Origin: Kocuria marina
GTDB taxonomy: Bacteria; Actinomycetota; Actinomycetes; Actinomycetales; Micrococcaceae
Length of the DNA stretch: 64,000 nt
Direction: 5' to 3'
Assembly: GCF_000786655.1 (NCBI RefSeq)
Contig: NZ_JROM01000048.1
Span: 1 to 64,000, forward strand
A program made the position numbers and the translations under genes. The notes below the pieces were generated by a model, which saw only the letters and a program-made list of their open reading frames with translations, searched no databases and had not been told where the DNA came from. Below, in pieces: positions 8,856-16,706 of this stretch (positions are counted from its first letter, which is position 1; each line of letters starts with the position of its first letter).

Positions 8856-10054
8856 GCGAGCTGCTCGACAACCCCGATTTCTTCCTGCTGGACCAGGAGC
8901 TGTCCCCCGAGGACATCGCGCTGCGCGATCGCGTGCGCCGCTACGGTGCGGAGCACGTGCTGCCCGTGATCAACGAGTACTGGGAGAAGGCCGAGCACCC
9001 CCTCCCGGCGTTCGACGAGCTCGCGAACCTGGGCGTCGTCGGCTCGTTCATCGAGGGCTACGGCTGCCCGGGACTCTCGCGGCTCGCGGCGGGGGTCGTG
9101 GCGCGGGAACTCGCGCGCGCGGACGGGTCCGTGAACACGTTCCTGGGCGTGCACTCGAGCCTGTGCATGGGCAGCATCTACATGCTCGGGGACGAGGAGC
9201 AGCGCCAGCGCTGGCTGCCCGTGATGGCCCGGCTCGAGAAGACGGGTGCGTTCGCGCTCACCGAGCCCACGCACGGCTCCGACTCCGTGTCGCTCGAGAC
9301 CTCGGCGCGCCGCGACGGTGACCACTGGGTGCTCAACGGGCACAAGCGGTGGATCGGCAACGGTCACGCCGCGGACGTCATCGTGCTCTACGCGCGCGAC
9401 GAGGCCGACGGGCAGGTCAAGGCGTTCGTCGTGGAGAAGAACGAGGACGGCACCTACCCGGACGGTTACCGTCCCGAGGTGATTGCGGGCAAGATCGGTA
9501 AGCGCGCCATCAACCAGGCGGACATCGTGATCGAGAACCTGCGCGTGCCCGCCGAGAACCGGCTGCCCGGGTGCGAGAGCTTCAAGGGTGTCAACAAGGT
9601 GCTCAAGGCCACGCGTGGCGGTGCGTCGTGGGAGGCCGTGGGGCACGGGATGGCGGCGTTCGAGATCGCCGCCAAGTACTCCCTGGAGCGCGAGCAGTTC
9701 GGTCTGCCGATCGCCAACTACCAGTTGGTGCAGGAGAAACTCGCGACCATGCTCTCGGACCTGACCAGCATGCAGTTGCTGTGCACCCGCATGGCCCACC
9801 TGGCCGAGACCGACCAGCTCACGGACGCCATGGCCTCCATGGTCAAGATGACCACATCCCGCAAGGCCCTGGCCATGTGCCGCACCGCCCGGGACATGCT
9901 CGCGGGCAACGGTCTGCTGCTGGAGTACCACATCGGCCGTCACCTCACCGACATGGAAGTGGTCTCCACGTACGAGGGCACCGACTCGATGCAAGCGCTC
10001 ATCGTGGGCCGGGAGATCACCGGGATCTCGTCCTTCACGCGCACGCGCCGCTGA
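8852..10054 (+). CDS. Acyl-CoA dehydrogenase, glutaryl-CoA dehydrogenase-like
   Basis: This 400-residue flavoprotein has the acyl-CoA dehydrogenase layout, including FALTEPTHGSDS and the C-terminal YEGTDSMQALIVGR in which Glu375 is the predicted catalytic base. Overall it resembles glutaryl-CoA dehydrogenase. However, the segment DGSVNTFLGVHSSL puts Asn95-Thr96 where glutaryl-CoA dehydrogenases have the Arg-Ser pair whose Arg binds the free carboxylate of the substrate. The true substrate may therefore be another short-chain acyl-CoA. The ATG at 8852 overlaps the CoA-transferase stop and follows AAAGGAC. Electrons would pass to electron-transfer flavoprotein, which is not encoded here. The family is certain and the substrate is open. 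Confidence 0.9.
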   Translation: MSELLDNPDFFLLDQELSPEDIALRDRVRRYGAEHVLPVINEYWEKAEHPLPAFDELANLGVVGSFIEGYGCPGLSRLAAGVVARELARADGSVNTFLGVHSSLCMGSIYMLGDEEQRQRWLPVMARLEKTGAFALTEPTHGSDSVSLETSARRDGDHWVLNGHKRWIGNGHAADVIVLYARDEADGQVKAFVVEKNEDGTYPDGYRPEVIAGKIGKRAINQADIVIENLRVPAENRLPGCESFKGVNKVLKATRGGASWEAVGHGMAAFEIAAKYSLEREQFGLPIANYQLVQEKLATMLSDLTSMQLLCTRMAHLAETDQLTDAMASMVKMTTSRKALAMCRTARDMLAGNGLLLEYHIGRHLTDMEVVSTYEGTDSMQALIVGREITGISSFTRTRR

Positions 10055-10058
10055 CGGG

Positions 10059-10082
10059 CGGGGTGTGGGGCGGCCCACCCCG
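10059..10082 (+). terminator. Possible terminator after the acyl-CoA dehydrogenase
   Basis: CGGGGTG at 10059-10065 pairs with CACCCCG at 10076-10082 across a 10-base loop, directly after the stop codon at 10054. No T-run follows, so this is only a weak candidate. Confidence 0.35.
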
Positions 10083-10182
10083 GAACTCACAGCACCACCC
10101 CGGCGGAACGTGTCACCATGGGGCAGGGCCCGCCACACCCGGGTGGGCCCGCCCGTCCCTCTGTCGGTGAGGTAAGTCTTCC

Positions 10183-11388
10183 GTGTCCTACGCCCCCTTC
10201 CCCCGCGGCCCCGAGGCCTCCCATCCGCAGTTCGCCGGCCCACCGGCCGGGCCGTCCGCCCGCTCAGTGACCACCCGGACCGTGATCGGTGCCCTCCTGG
10301 CGCTCGCGGTGCTGTGGGGTCTGGTCCTGCTCATCGCGTACGGCAGCCTGCACACCGTCACGGGTCAGGCACTCGACGAGGTCGCCCTGGCCCAGGCCAA
10401 GGCCGACCGCAATGTCTACTTTCCCGGCGCGGCCCTCGTCCTCGCGCAGTACGTCCCGGAGCTCGGGGCGGTGGCCGCCGGTGTCCTTGCGCTCGTGTGG
10501 GCCGTGCGCTACCGCCGTTGGACGGCCGCCGTATGTGCCGCAGGGGCGGCGTTCGCTGCGAACGTGACCACCCAGTTCCTCAAGCACGGGGTGCTCGACA
10601 AACCCGATTTGGGGATCCAGCAGATCGCGTCCAACTCGTTCCCGTCCGGTCACACGACCGCGGCGGCCTCCGCGCTCATGGCCGTGCTGCTCGTGGCGCC
10701 TCCCCACCTGCGGGCCAGGGCGGGGCGCTGGGGAGCCCTGATAGCGGCGGTCACTGGCATGCTCACCATCCTCAACGGTTGGCACCGTCCCACGGACGCC
10801 GCGGCCGCGCTGCTCATCGTGGGCGGGTGGGGCGTCGTGGCAACCCTCGTGGCACGCGCCGTCGACGCCGCTCTCTCCCGTACCGACGCCCGTCCCGGAG
10901 CGGCATCGCTCCAGTTCTACCGGCAGTTCCGGAAGAACCGTTCGCGTAGACGCCAGGACATCGAATGGAGCGAGGACCGGGGCGAGAGTGCCTATCTTCC
11001 GCCGGCCCACGAGCGCGCCGAGCGGCAGTTCGCGGAACAGCAGCGTGGTGAGCAGGAGCGGGCGGCATCGTACCCGCAGGCTCAGCAGGGGTACCCGCAC
11101 GCGCAGTACGGGCACCAGCAGCCCCAGCCGACGTGGTCGCAGCCCGCCCCCTACGGAGCGCCCGTGTACCGCCCGCGATTCCCCGCGCGACCCCGGTTGG
11201 GCACCGCGATCACCCTGACAGTGTTGGCCGCGGCATTGCTCGCGGCAGCAATCTGGTGGCCCTCCCCGACCGTGGCGGGCACGCTCGCCGGGCGGGTCAC
11301 GCTCACCGCGGGGTACGTGGGCATCGCGGCGGCCGCGGCCCTGGGGTGGTCGCTCGTGGCGCGGCGAGTGCGCGACACGACCCGGTGA
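10183..11388 (+). CDS. PAP2 superfamily membrane phosphatase with C-terminal extension
   Basis: This 401-residue membrane protein begins at a GTG with a GTGAGG-like site upstream. About five hydrophobic segments carry the phosphatidic-acid-phosphatase site: a lysine-rich first motif (KHGVLDKP), SFPSGHTTAA for the PSGH motif, and GWHRPTDAAAA for the third motif with the nucleophilic His. The first and third motifs differ slightly from the KX6RP and SRX5HX3D consensus. A Gln/Arg-rich hydrophilic region (roughly residues 245-320) and two further hydrophobic segments follow. It would dephosphorylate a lipid phosphate, such as phosphatidate or undecaprenyl diphosphate, on the outer face of the membrane. 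The hydrophilic linker and extra membrane segments are an unusual addition. Confidence 0.82.
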   Translation: MSYAPFPRGPEASHPQFAGPPAGPSARSVTTRTVIGALLALAVLWGLVLLIAYGSLHTVTGQALDEVALAQAKADRNVYFPGAALVLAQYVPELGAVAAGVLALVWAVRYRRWTAAVCAAGAAFAANVTTQFLKHGVLDKPDLGIQQIASNSFPSGHTTAAASALMAVLLVAPPHLRARAGRWGALIAAVTGMLTILNGWHRPTDAAAALLIVGGWGVVATLVARAVDAALSRTDARPGAASLQFYRQFRKNRSRRRQDIEWSEDRGESAYLPPAHERAERQFAEQQRGEQERAASYPQAQQGYPHAQYGHQQPQPTWSQPAPYGAPVYRPRFPARPRLGTAITLTVLAAALLAAAIWWPSPTVAGTLAGRVTLTAGYVGIAAAAALGWSLVARRVRDTTR

Positions 11389-11445
11389 CGGCGGCCCGGT
11401 GACTACGAACGCAACTGCTATCGGACGTCCGGGAGTGACGACCGG

Positions 11446-12261
11446 CTAGATCGCCGCCAATCGGTCCAGGAAAACCCTGGCCACGCCGGCCTGGTACGGC
11501 AAGCGGTACATCGAGGCGGTGGACGGGCCCTCACCGGAGAGGCCCACGTCCCGAGCGCGCCGGATGGCCAGCTCCATGGTGTCCGCCTGCTGGGACACGA
11601 AGTTGCCGGTCACGGGCGAGCCGTGGCCCGGCACGAACACCCGGTAGCGTTCCAGAGTCGCTAGCGCGCGCAAGGACTCCACCCAGCGCTGGGGGTAGGC
11701 ATCCTCGAAGTTGGGGTCCGCCCCCTCCTCCACGAGATCACCGCAGAAGACGACGTCGTCCACGCCCACGCACACGTCGTTGTCCGTGTGACCGGGGCCC
11801 AGGAAGAACAAGGTGACGGGGCGTTCCCCCAGGTCGATCCGGGTCAGGGAAGGCCTGCGACCGTCCCCCGGAAGAGTGTTGGTGGGCATAACGAGCTGGG
11901 TGTCCATGCCCTGGCCCTCACCCATCTCGGGTTCCTGCGTGCTCACGAAACTGCGCTGGTACTCGCCGACCTCCGCCATCGCGGCCGCGCACGCCTTGTG
12001 CGCCCAGAACTCGGTGGCCCCGGCGCGCGTGAACACCGCGTTACCCATGTAGTGGTCGTAGTGCGCGTGCGTGTTCACCACGGTGAGCGGCAGCTCCGTG
12101 AGCTCACGCACCGCGGTCAGGATCTCCCGGCCCTGGCGAGGCCCCGCACCCGTGTCGATCACCAGGGCGCGCTGAGTGCCCAGCACCAGACCGGAGTTCA
12201 ATCTCCAGTTCTCGGTGCCGATCACATAGACGCCGGGGCGCAACTCCTGGGTGCGTGCCAT
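11446..12261 (-). CDS. MBL-fold metallo-hydrolase
   Basis: This 271-residue metallo-beta-lactamase-fold protein has the zinc-site motif HAHYDH within VVNTHAHYDHYMGNAVF, an earlier aspartate (VIDTGAGP), and later metal-ligand segments around GPGHTDND and VPGHGSPVTG. It is a cytosolic hydrolase of unknown substrate; the fold covers thioesterases, lactonases and glyoxalase II-type enzymes. The ATG at 12261 gives the expected N-terminus, with a GTG three codons upstream as an alternative. The same frame stays open far upstream, but that part is only the shadow of the divergent tRNA-modifying gene. Confidence 0.85.
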   Translation of the reverse strand: MARTQELRPGVYVIGTENWRLNSGLVLGTQRALVIDTGAGPRQGREILTAVRELTELPLTVVNTHAHYDHYMGNAVFTRAGATEFWAHKACAAAMAEVGEYQRSFVSTQEPEMGEGQGMDTQLVMPTNTLPGDGRRPSLTRIDLGERPVTLFFLGPGHTDNDVCVGVDDVVFCGDLVEEGADPNFEDAYPQRWVESLRALATLERYRVFVPGHGSPVTGNFVSQQADTMELAIRRARDVGLSGEGPSTASMYRLPYQAGVARVFLDRLAAI

Positions 12262-12391
12262 GGGGCTCACTCTATCGGCAACCCCGCACCCTCTACGTAT
12301 CGCCGCAAGCCACCGGGGCATGGGGCACGACGCCGCTCCGGCCGCCCCGCGCGACGGGAACCCGCGGCGGGGCGGTGCTACTGTGTGCCGC

Positions 12392-13321
12392 GTGTTTTCG
12401 ACCAACCCCGACACCCCCGTGACCCCGGCGGGCCGCTTCGCGCCGTCGCCGTCGGGGGACCTGCACCTGGGAAACCTGCGCACGGCCCTGGCCGCGTGGG
12501 GATTCGCGCGGGCCACGGGGCGCCGCTTCCTGTTGCGCGTGGAGGACCTGGACCGGGTCAAGAAGGGGGCAGCACAGCGCAACGTGGCGGATCTGCGGGC
12601 GATCGGCCTCGACTGGGACGGCCCCGTGGACCACCAGTCCGAACGCATTCCCCGATTCCTGGACCGCGTACAGGACCTCACCGAGGCGGGCCTCACGTAC
12701 GAGTGCTTCTGCACGCGCAAGGAGATCCACGCGGCGGCCTCCGCTCCCCACGGCATCCCGGGCGCGTACCCCGGCACGTGCCGGAACCTGAGTGCGACCG
12801 AGCGCGCGCGACGTCGTACCCAGCGACCCCCCGCCATCCGGCTGAGGGCGCAGACTCGGGAGTTCACGGTGCACGACCACTTCGTGGGCGAGTACACGGG
12901 AGCCGTGGACGACATGGTGCTCGTGCGCAACGACGGGACGCCGGCGTACAACCTGGCCGTGGTCGTGGACGACGCCGAACAGGGTGTGGACCAGGTGGTG
13001 CGCGGGGACGACTTGTTGCCGTCCGCTCCGCGACAGGCGTATCTCGCGGGGCTGCTGGGGCACCGGGTGCCCGAATACGCCCACGTGCCGCTGGTGCTCG
13101 GTCCCGCCGGGGCGCGGCTCGCCAAGCGGGACGGCGCCGTCACGCTCGGGGAGCTCGAGGACATCGGGTACACGGCGCAGGACGTGCTCGCGTGGCTCGC
13201 CGGCTCTCTGGGGATCATCCACCCCGTGCGCACCACCGCGGACGTGCTGGACTGCTGGGACCCGAGCTCATGGCGGCGCGAACCCGCGACCTTCACACCG
13301 TGGCCGGTGACGCGTCCGTAG
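12392..13321 (+). CDS. gluQ: Glutamyl-Q tRNA(Asp) synthetase (GluQRS)
   Basis: The roughly 309-residue product is a truncated glutamyl-tRNA synthetase paralogue: it has the catalytic core but no anticodon-binding domain, the mark of GluQRS. The opening GRFAPSPSGDLHLGNLRTAL contains the HIGH-type motif, RLAKRDG is the KMSKS counterpart, and a Cys-x-Cys (CFC) with a later Cys (YPGTCRNL) gives the family zinc site. It would attach glutamate to the queuosine of tRNA(Asp). No queuosine-synthesis gene lies in the window. The start is uncertain: GTG 12392 is preferred, GTG 12383 and GTG 12419 are possible. Codon 12392 places the nucleotide-binding motif near residue 10, as usual. Confidence 0.88.
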   Translation: MFSTNPDTPVTPAGRFAPSPSGDLHLGNLRTALAAWGFARATGRRFLLRVEDLDRVKKGAAQRNVADLRAIGLDWDGPVDHQSERIPRFLDRVQDLTEAGLTYECFCTRKEIHAAASAPHGIPGAYPGTCRNLSATERARRRTQRPPAIRLRAQTREFTVHDHFVGEYTGAVDDMVLVRNDGTPAYNLAVVVDDAEQGVDQVVRGDDLLPSAPRQAYLAGLLGHRVPEYAHVPLVLGPAGARLAKRDGAVTLGELEDIGYTAQDVLAWLAGSLGIIHPVRTTADVLDCWDPSSWRREPATFTPWPVTRP

Positions 13322-13433
13322 GGCCTCCGGAGCGGTAGGGTTGTGAACCGTCTCACACGGCTCACATGGGATCTGCGTCACCTCCCCTATACAGTGGGCG
13401 CAGTCCAACGACCCCGTACCGGAAGGCACGAGT

Positions 13434-14972
13434 ATGTCCGATCAGGCGTACCAACTCATGGCAATCCTGGCGTATTTCATCGCCATGATCTGCATTGGCC
13501 TGTGGGCCAACAGCAAGACCAAGAACCTCGACGACTACATGCTGGGCGGGCGCAACCTCAAGCCCGGCGTGGCTGCGCTGTCGGCCGGCGCGTCGGACAT
13601 GTCCGGATGGCTGCTCATGGGTCTGCCCGGTGCCGTGTACCTCTCGGGTCTCGTGGAGGCGTGGCTCGCGATCGGGCTGACCATCGGTGCGTGGGTGAAC
13701 TGGAAGATCGTGGCTCCCCGGTTGAGGGCCTACACCGAGGTCTCCCACAACTCGATCACCATCCCCTCCTTCCTGGACAACCGCCTCAAGGGCAACACCC
13801 GGATCCTGCGCGTGATCTCCGGTGTGATCATCCTGGTGTTCTTCACGTTCTACGTCTCCTCCGGCATGGTGGCCGGCGGTGTGTTCTTCCAATCCTCGTT
13901 CGGCACCAGCTACCTCACGGGCATGCTCCTGGTGGCCGGGGTGACCGTGCTCTACACATTCTTCGGAGGCTTCCTGGGGGCGTCCTACACGGACCTGTTC
14001 CAGGGTCTGCTGATGCTGGGCGCGCTGCTGCTCGTGCCGATCGTGGGCATCTTCCTGGTGGGCGGGCCCGGTGAGATGGCCACCCGGATCGAGAACGTGA
14101 ACCCCGACGCGCTGTCCCTGTTCGCGGGCGGCACTGCGGTGGGCATCATTTCCTCGCTCGCGTGGGGCCTGGGCTACTTCGGCCAGCCCCACATCATCGT
14201 GCGCTTCATGGCGCTGCGCACCCCCGCGGACGCCAAGTCCGGGCGCCGGATCGGAATCGGCTGGATGATCCTCACGGTGCTGGGTGCCATCGGCACCGCC
14301 CTGGTGGGCATGGCCTACTACGGCAACCGCCCGGGCCAGGAGCCCACGGACCCGGAGGCCATCTTCCTGGACATGTCCCAGGTGCTCTTCCACCCGCTGA
14401 TCGCGGGCCTCGTGCTCGCCGCCGTCCTGGCGGCCGTGATGTCCACGATCTCCTCGCAGCTGATCGTCTCCTCCTCCGCGCTGGTTGAGGACCTCTACAA
14501 CCTGGCCGCCAAGCGCACCCCGTCCCCCAGGGCGCAGGTGTGGCTGGGCCGCGGTGGCGTGCTGCTCGTGGCCCTCGTGGCGGCCGCTCTCGCGTGGGAA
14601 CAGAACTCCACCATCCTGGACCTCGTGGGCTTCGCGTGGGCCGGCTTCGGTGCCGCCTTCGGCCCCGTGGTGCTCATGAGCCTGTTCTGGCGCAAGCTCA
14701 CCAACGCGGGCGCCATCAGCGCCATGGTCGTGGGTGCCGCGACCGTGTTCCTGTGGCAGTACACCCCGTGGAGTGACCTCTACGAGATCATCCCGGGCTT
14801 CATCCTGGGTGGTCTGGTGGGCATCATCGTCTCGCTGGCCACCCACCGGGAGAACCCCGAGATCCAGCGCGAGTTCGACGAGACTCTCCGCCTGGTCCAC
14901 CACCCCGAGCAAGCCGATCCCACCGCCGCGGCCAAGGCGGCCGCCGGTGGCACCACCCCCGGGACCGTCTGA
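13434..14972 (+). CDS. putP: Sodium/proline symporter
   Basis: This 512-residue member of the sodium:solute symporter family has about 13 hydrophobic segments. The start (AYFIAMICIGLWANSKTKNL) and the segments GRNLKPGVAALSAGASDMSG and SLAWGLGYFGQPHIIVRFMA are characteristic of PutP. It imports L-proline with sodium for use as nutrient or compatible solute. The ATG at 13434 follows GGAAGG. An AT-richer TATACA at about 13389 could be a -10 element. It is a single-gene unit that ends at a strong terminator shared with the convergent lactate dehydrogenase gene. Confidence 0.92.
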   Translation: MSDQAYQLMAILAYFIAMICIGLWANSKTKNLDDYMLGGRNLKPGVAALSAGASDMSGWLLMGLPGAVYLSGLVEAWLAIGLTIGAWVNWKIVAPRLRAYTEVSHNSITIPSFLDNRLKGNTRILRVISGVIILVFFTFYVSSGMVAGGVFFQSSFGTSYLTGMLLVAGVTVLYTFFGGFLGASYTDLFQGLLMLGALLLVPIVGIFLVGGPGEMATRIENVNPDALSLFAGGTAVGIISSLAWGLGYFGQPHIIVRFMALRTPADAKSGRRIGIGWMILTVLGAIGTALVGMAYYGNRPGQEPTDPEAIFLDMSQVLFHPLIAGLVLAAVLAAVMSTISSQLIVSSSALVEDLYNLAAKRTPSPRAQVWLGRGGVLLVALVAAALAWEQNSTILDLVGFAWAGFGAAFGPVVLMSLFWRKLTNAGAISAMVVGAATVFLWQYTPWSDLYEIIPGFILGGLVGIIVSLATHRENPEIQREFDETLRLVHHPEQADPTAAAKAAAGGTTPGTV

Positions 14973-15002
14973 GTTCCACGGCCTGCGCCGCGGCGCAGAC
15001 GG

Positions 15003-15043
15003 ACGACGCCCTCGCACCGCACGGTGCGAGGGCGTCGTTCATT
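15003..15043. terminator. Strong bidirectional terminator between putP and ldh
   Basis: A perfect 16-bp stem (15003-15018 with 15023-15038) and a four-base loop GCAC lie between the two convergent genes. The right arm is followed by TCATT. The size and perfection of the stem and its position support a rho-independent terminator working in both directions. Confidence 0.88.
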
Positions 15044-15076
15044 CCTGCGAAACCCGTTCCGCCGGGGCGCGCGGGC

Positions 15077-16045
15077 TCAGAAGCCGAGGTCGTGCAGCGA
15101 GGACCGCATGGTCCCCGCTGACGCGCGCAGCTGCTGCTTCTCGGGCTCGCCCATGGGAATGCGCAGCTGCTGGCCCACACCGGCGCCCCCCACCACGGAT
15201 GGCACGGACAGGGCCACGCCGCTCACGCCGTAGTAGTCCTCCAGCACGGTGGACACGGACAGCACCGACTGCTGGTCCTTGAGCACGGCCTCCGCGATAC
15301 GCACCCCGGCCAGGCCGATCGCGTAGTTGGTGGCGCCCTTGCCCTCGATCACGCGGTAGGCGGCGTTGACCACCTGGTCCTTGAGCTCGTCCAGGCGCTC
15401 GGTGGTGAAGGGCCGGCGCCCGTCCACCTCCCACTCGCTGAGCGGCACCTGACCGATGCTCGCGGAGGACCACACGGGGAACTCGCTGTCCCCGTGCTCA
15501 CCGATGATGTAGGCGTGCACGCTGCTGGTGTTCACCTGCGCCTCGCTGCCGATCAACCAGCGCAGCCGGGAGGTGTCCAGCACGGTGCCGGAGCTCATGA
15601 TCCGCTGGTGGGGAAGCCCTGTGATCTGCTGGGCCACCACGGTGAGCACGTCGCACGGGTTGGTCACCAGCACGAAGACCGCCTGCGGCGCCTGCTCCAC
15701 CAGTTGCGGCATGAGCGACTTGAGGATCGCGGTGTTCGCACCGGCCAAATCCAGGCGGGTCTGCCCCGGCTTCTGCTTGGCGCCCGCGGTCACGAAGATG
15801 ATGTCCGCGTCCTTGAGCACGGCGACGTCGTCCGAGCCCTCCACCCGGACGCCCGGGGCGAACATCTGGCCGTGGGAGAGGTCAAGTGCCTCGGCCTCCA
15901 CCTTGGCGGTCTGCAGGTCATAGAGGGCGATGTCCGTGGCCGTGCCCCGGATCATCGCGGCGTAGGCCAGGGATGTCCCCACGGATCCCGCCCCCACGAT
16001 CCCGATCTTGGTGCGGCGCACGGTAGTTTCGTTTGACGGGCTCAC
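15077..16045 (-). CDS. ldh: L-lactate dehydrogenase
   Basis: This 322-residue enzyme interconverts pyruvate and L-lactate with NAD(H). The nucleotide motif GIVGAGSVG is at residues 15-23. The active-site loop has Gln91 (KQKPGQTRL), the position that separates lactate from malate dehydrogenases, plus Arg97. The catalytic His184 is in IIGEHGDSEF. The start is a GTG at 16045 with GGAGAA seven bases upstream; the nearby ATG is out of frame. It is a single-gene unit, with a strong terminator downstream and a repeat-filled non-coding block upstream. Confidence 0.94.
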   Translation of the reverse strand: MSPSNETTVRRTKIGIVGAGSVGTSLAYAAMIRGTATDIALYDLQTAKVEAEALDLSHGQMFAPGVRVEGSDDVAVLKDADIIFVTAGAKQKPGQTRLDLAGANTAILKSLMPQLVEQAPQAVFVLVTNPCDVLTVVAQQITGLPHQRIMSSGTVLDTSRLRWLIGSEAQVNTSSVHAYIIGEHGDSEFPVWSSASIGQVPLSEWEVDGRRPFTTERLDELKDQVVNAAYRVIEGKGATNYAIGLAGVRIAEAVLKDQQSVLSVSTVLEDYYGVSGVALSVPSVVGGAGVGQQLRIPMGEPEKQQLRASAGTMRSSLHDLGF

Positions 16046-16706
16046 GGCTCATTCTCCATTCGACGCGCTCGGTCCGACCGCGCCCGCGGGGGACCCACGA
16101 ACCCGGATCAGCTGACGGGGACGGCGACGCCGTTCGGTGGCGTCCCGCGCGGTGGGCACCGCGCGGCCCCCACCCCATTTTCGGCCGCGACGGCGATGCC
16201 TGGCAATGAGCAGCCCACGTCGGGGCGGGGGTATCCCGCGCCGTCGTGGGCTGCGCTCTTACTCCGTGTACTACTCGGTCTCGCCTCGAAACCTGGCCGG
16301 TGTCCCGATGAGGGCAAATTTCCCGGTCACGCGGAGGCCGTGGCCAATTTTCCAGTCACTCTTAGACCACGGCCACATTTACAGGCACCTCCAGGCCACG
16401 AAAGCGACGTGATGCTGGCTTCCGCGTGCCCGAAAGTTCCCAGGTGGCGTGAACGTGACCGGGACTTCCCGGCACAACATGCAGTCACTCCCAGGCCAGG
16501 CACGAATTCCCAGGCACGCGGAGGCCACGACCGCATTTTCAGGCACTCCCGGGCCACGAAAGCCACGCGAAGCTGGCTCCCGCGTGCCCAAAAGTTCCCG
16601 AGTGGCCTGAACGTGACCCTGACCTCTCCGCTCAACGTGCGGGCGCTCCCGGGCCAGGGACAATTTCCCAGGCACCCGGAGGCCAGGGCTGTGCGCTCGG
16701 TGCGCC
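16046..16706. other. 661-bp gap filled mostly with non-coding repeats
   Basis: This region lies between the ldh start and the end of the CitE-like gene, both on the minus strand. The first 200 bp should contain the ldh promoter, and the rest is the tandem repeat block described at 16290-16692. Open frames through the repeats give Arg/Gly/Pro-rich peptides that change frame between repeat copies, so they are not genes. Confidence 0.6.
16290..16692. repeat. Tandem 158-bp non-coding repeats built from a 25-bp unit
   Basis: Two adjacent copies, 16377-16534 and 16535-16692, align with a constant 158-bp offset. For example, AGGCAC starts at 16383 and 16541, and the later GGCAC at 16513 and 16671. 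Each copy contains direct units of the form TTTCAGGCACNCNNGGCCACGA and inverted units such as GCTGGCTTCCGCGTGCC followed by AAAGTTCCC. A degenerate partial copy precedes them at about 16310-16376. The period is not a multiple of three and the peptides differ between copies, so the block is non-coding. The same unit occurs at 1017-1175. Confidence 0.75.
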
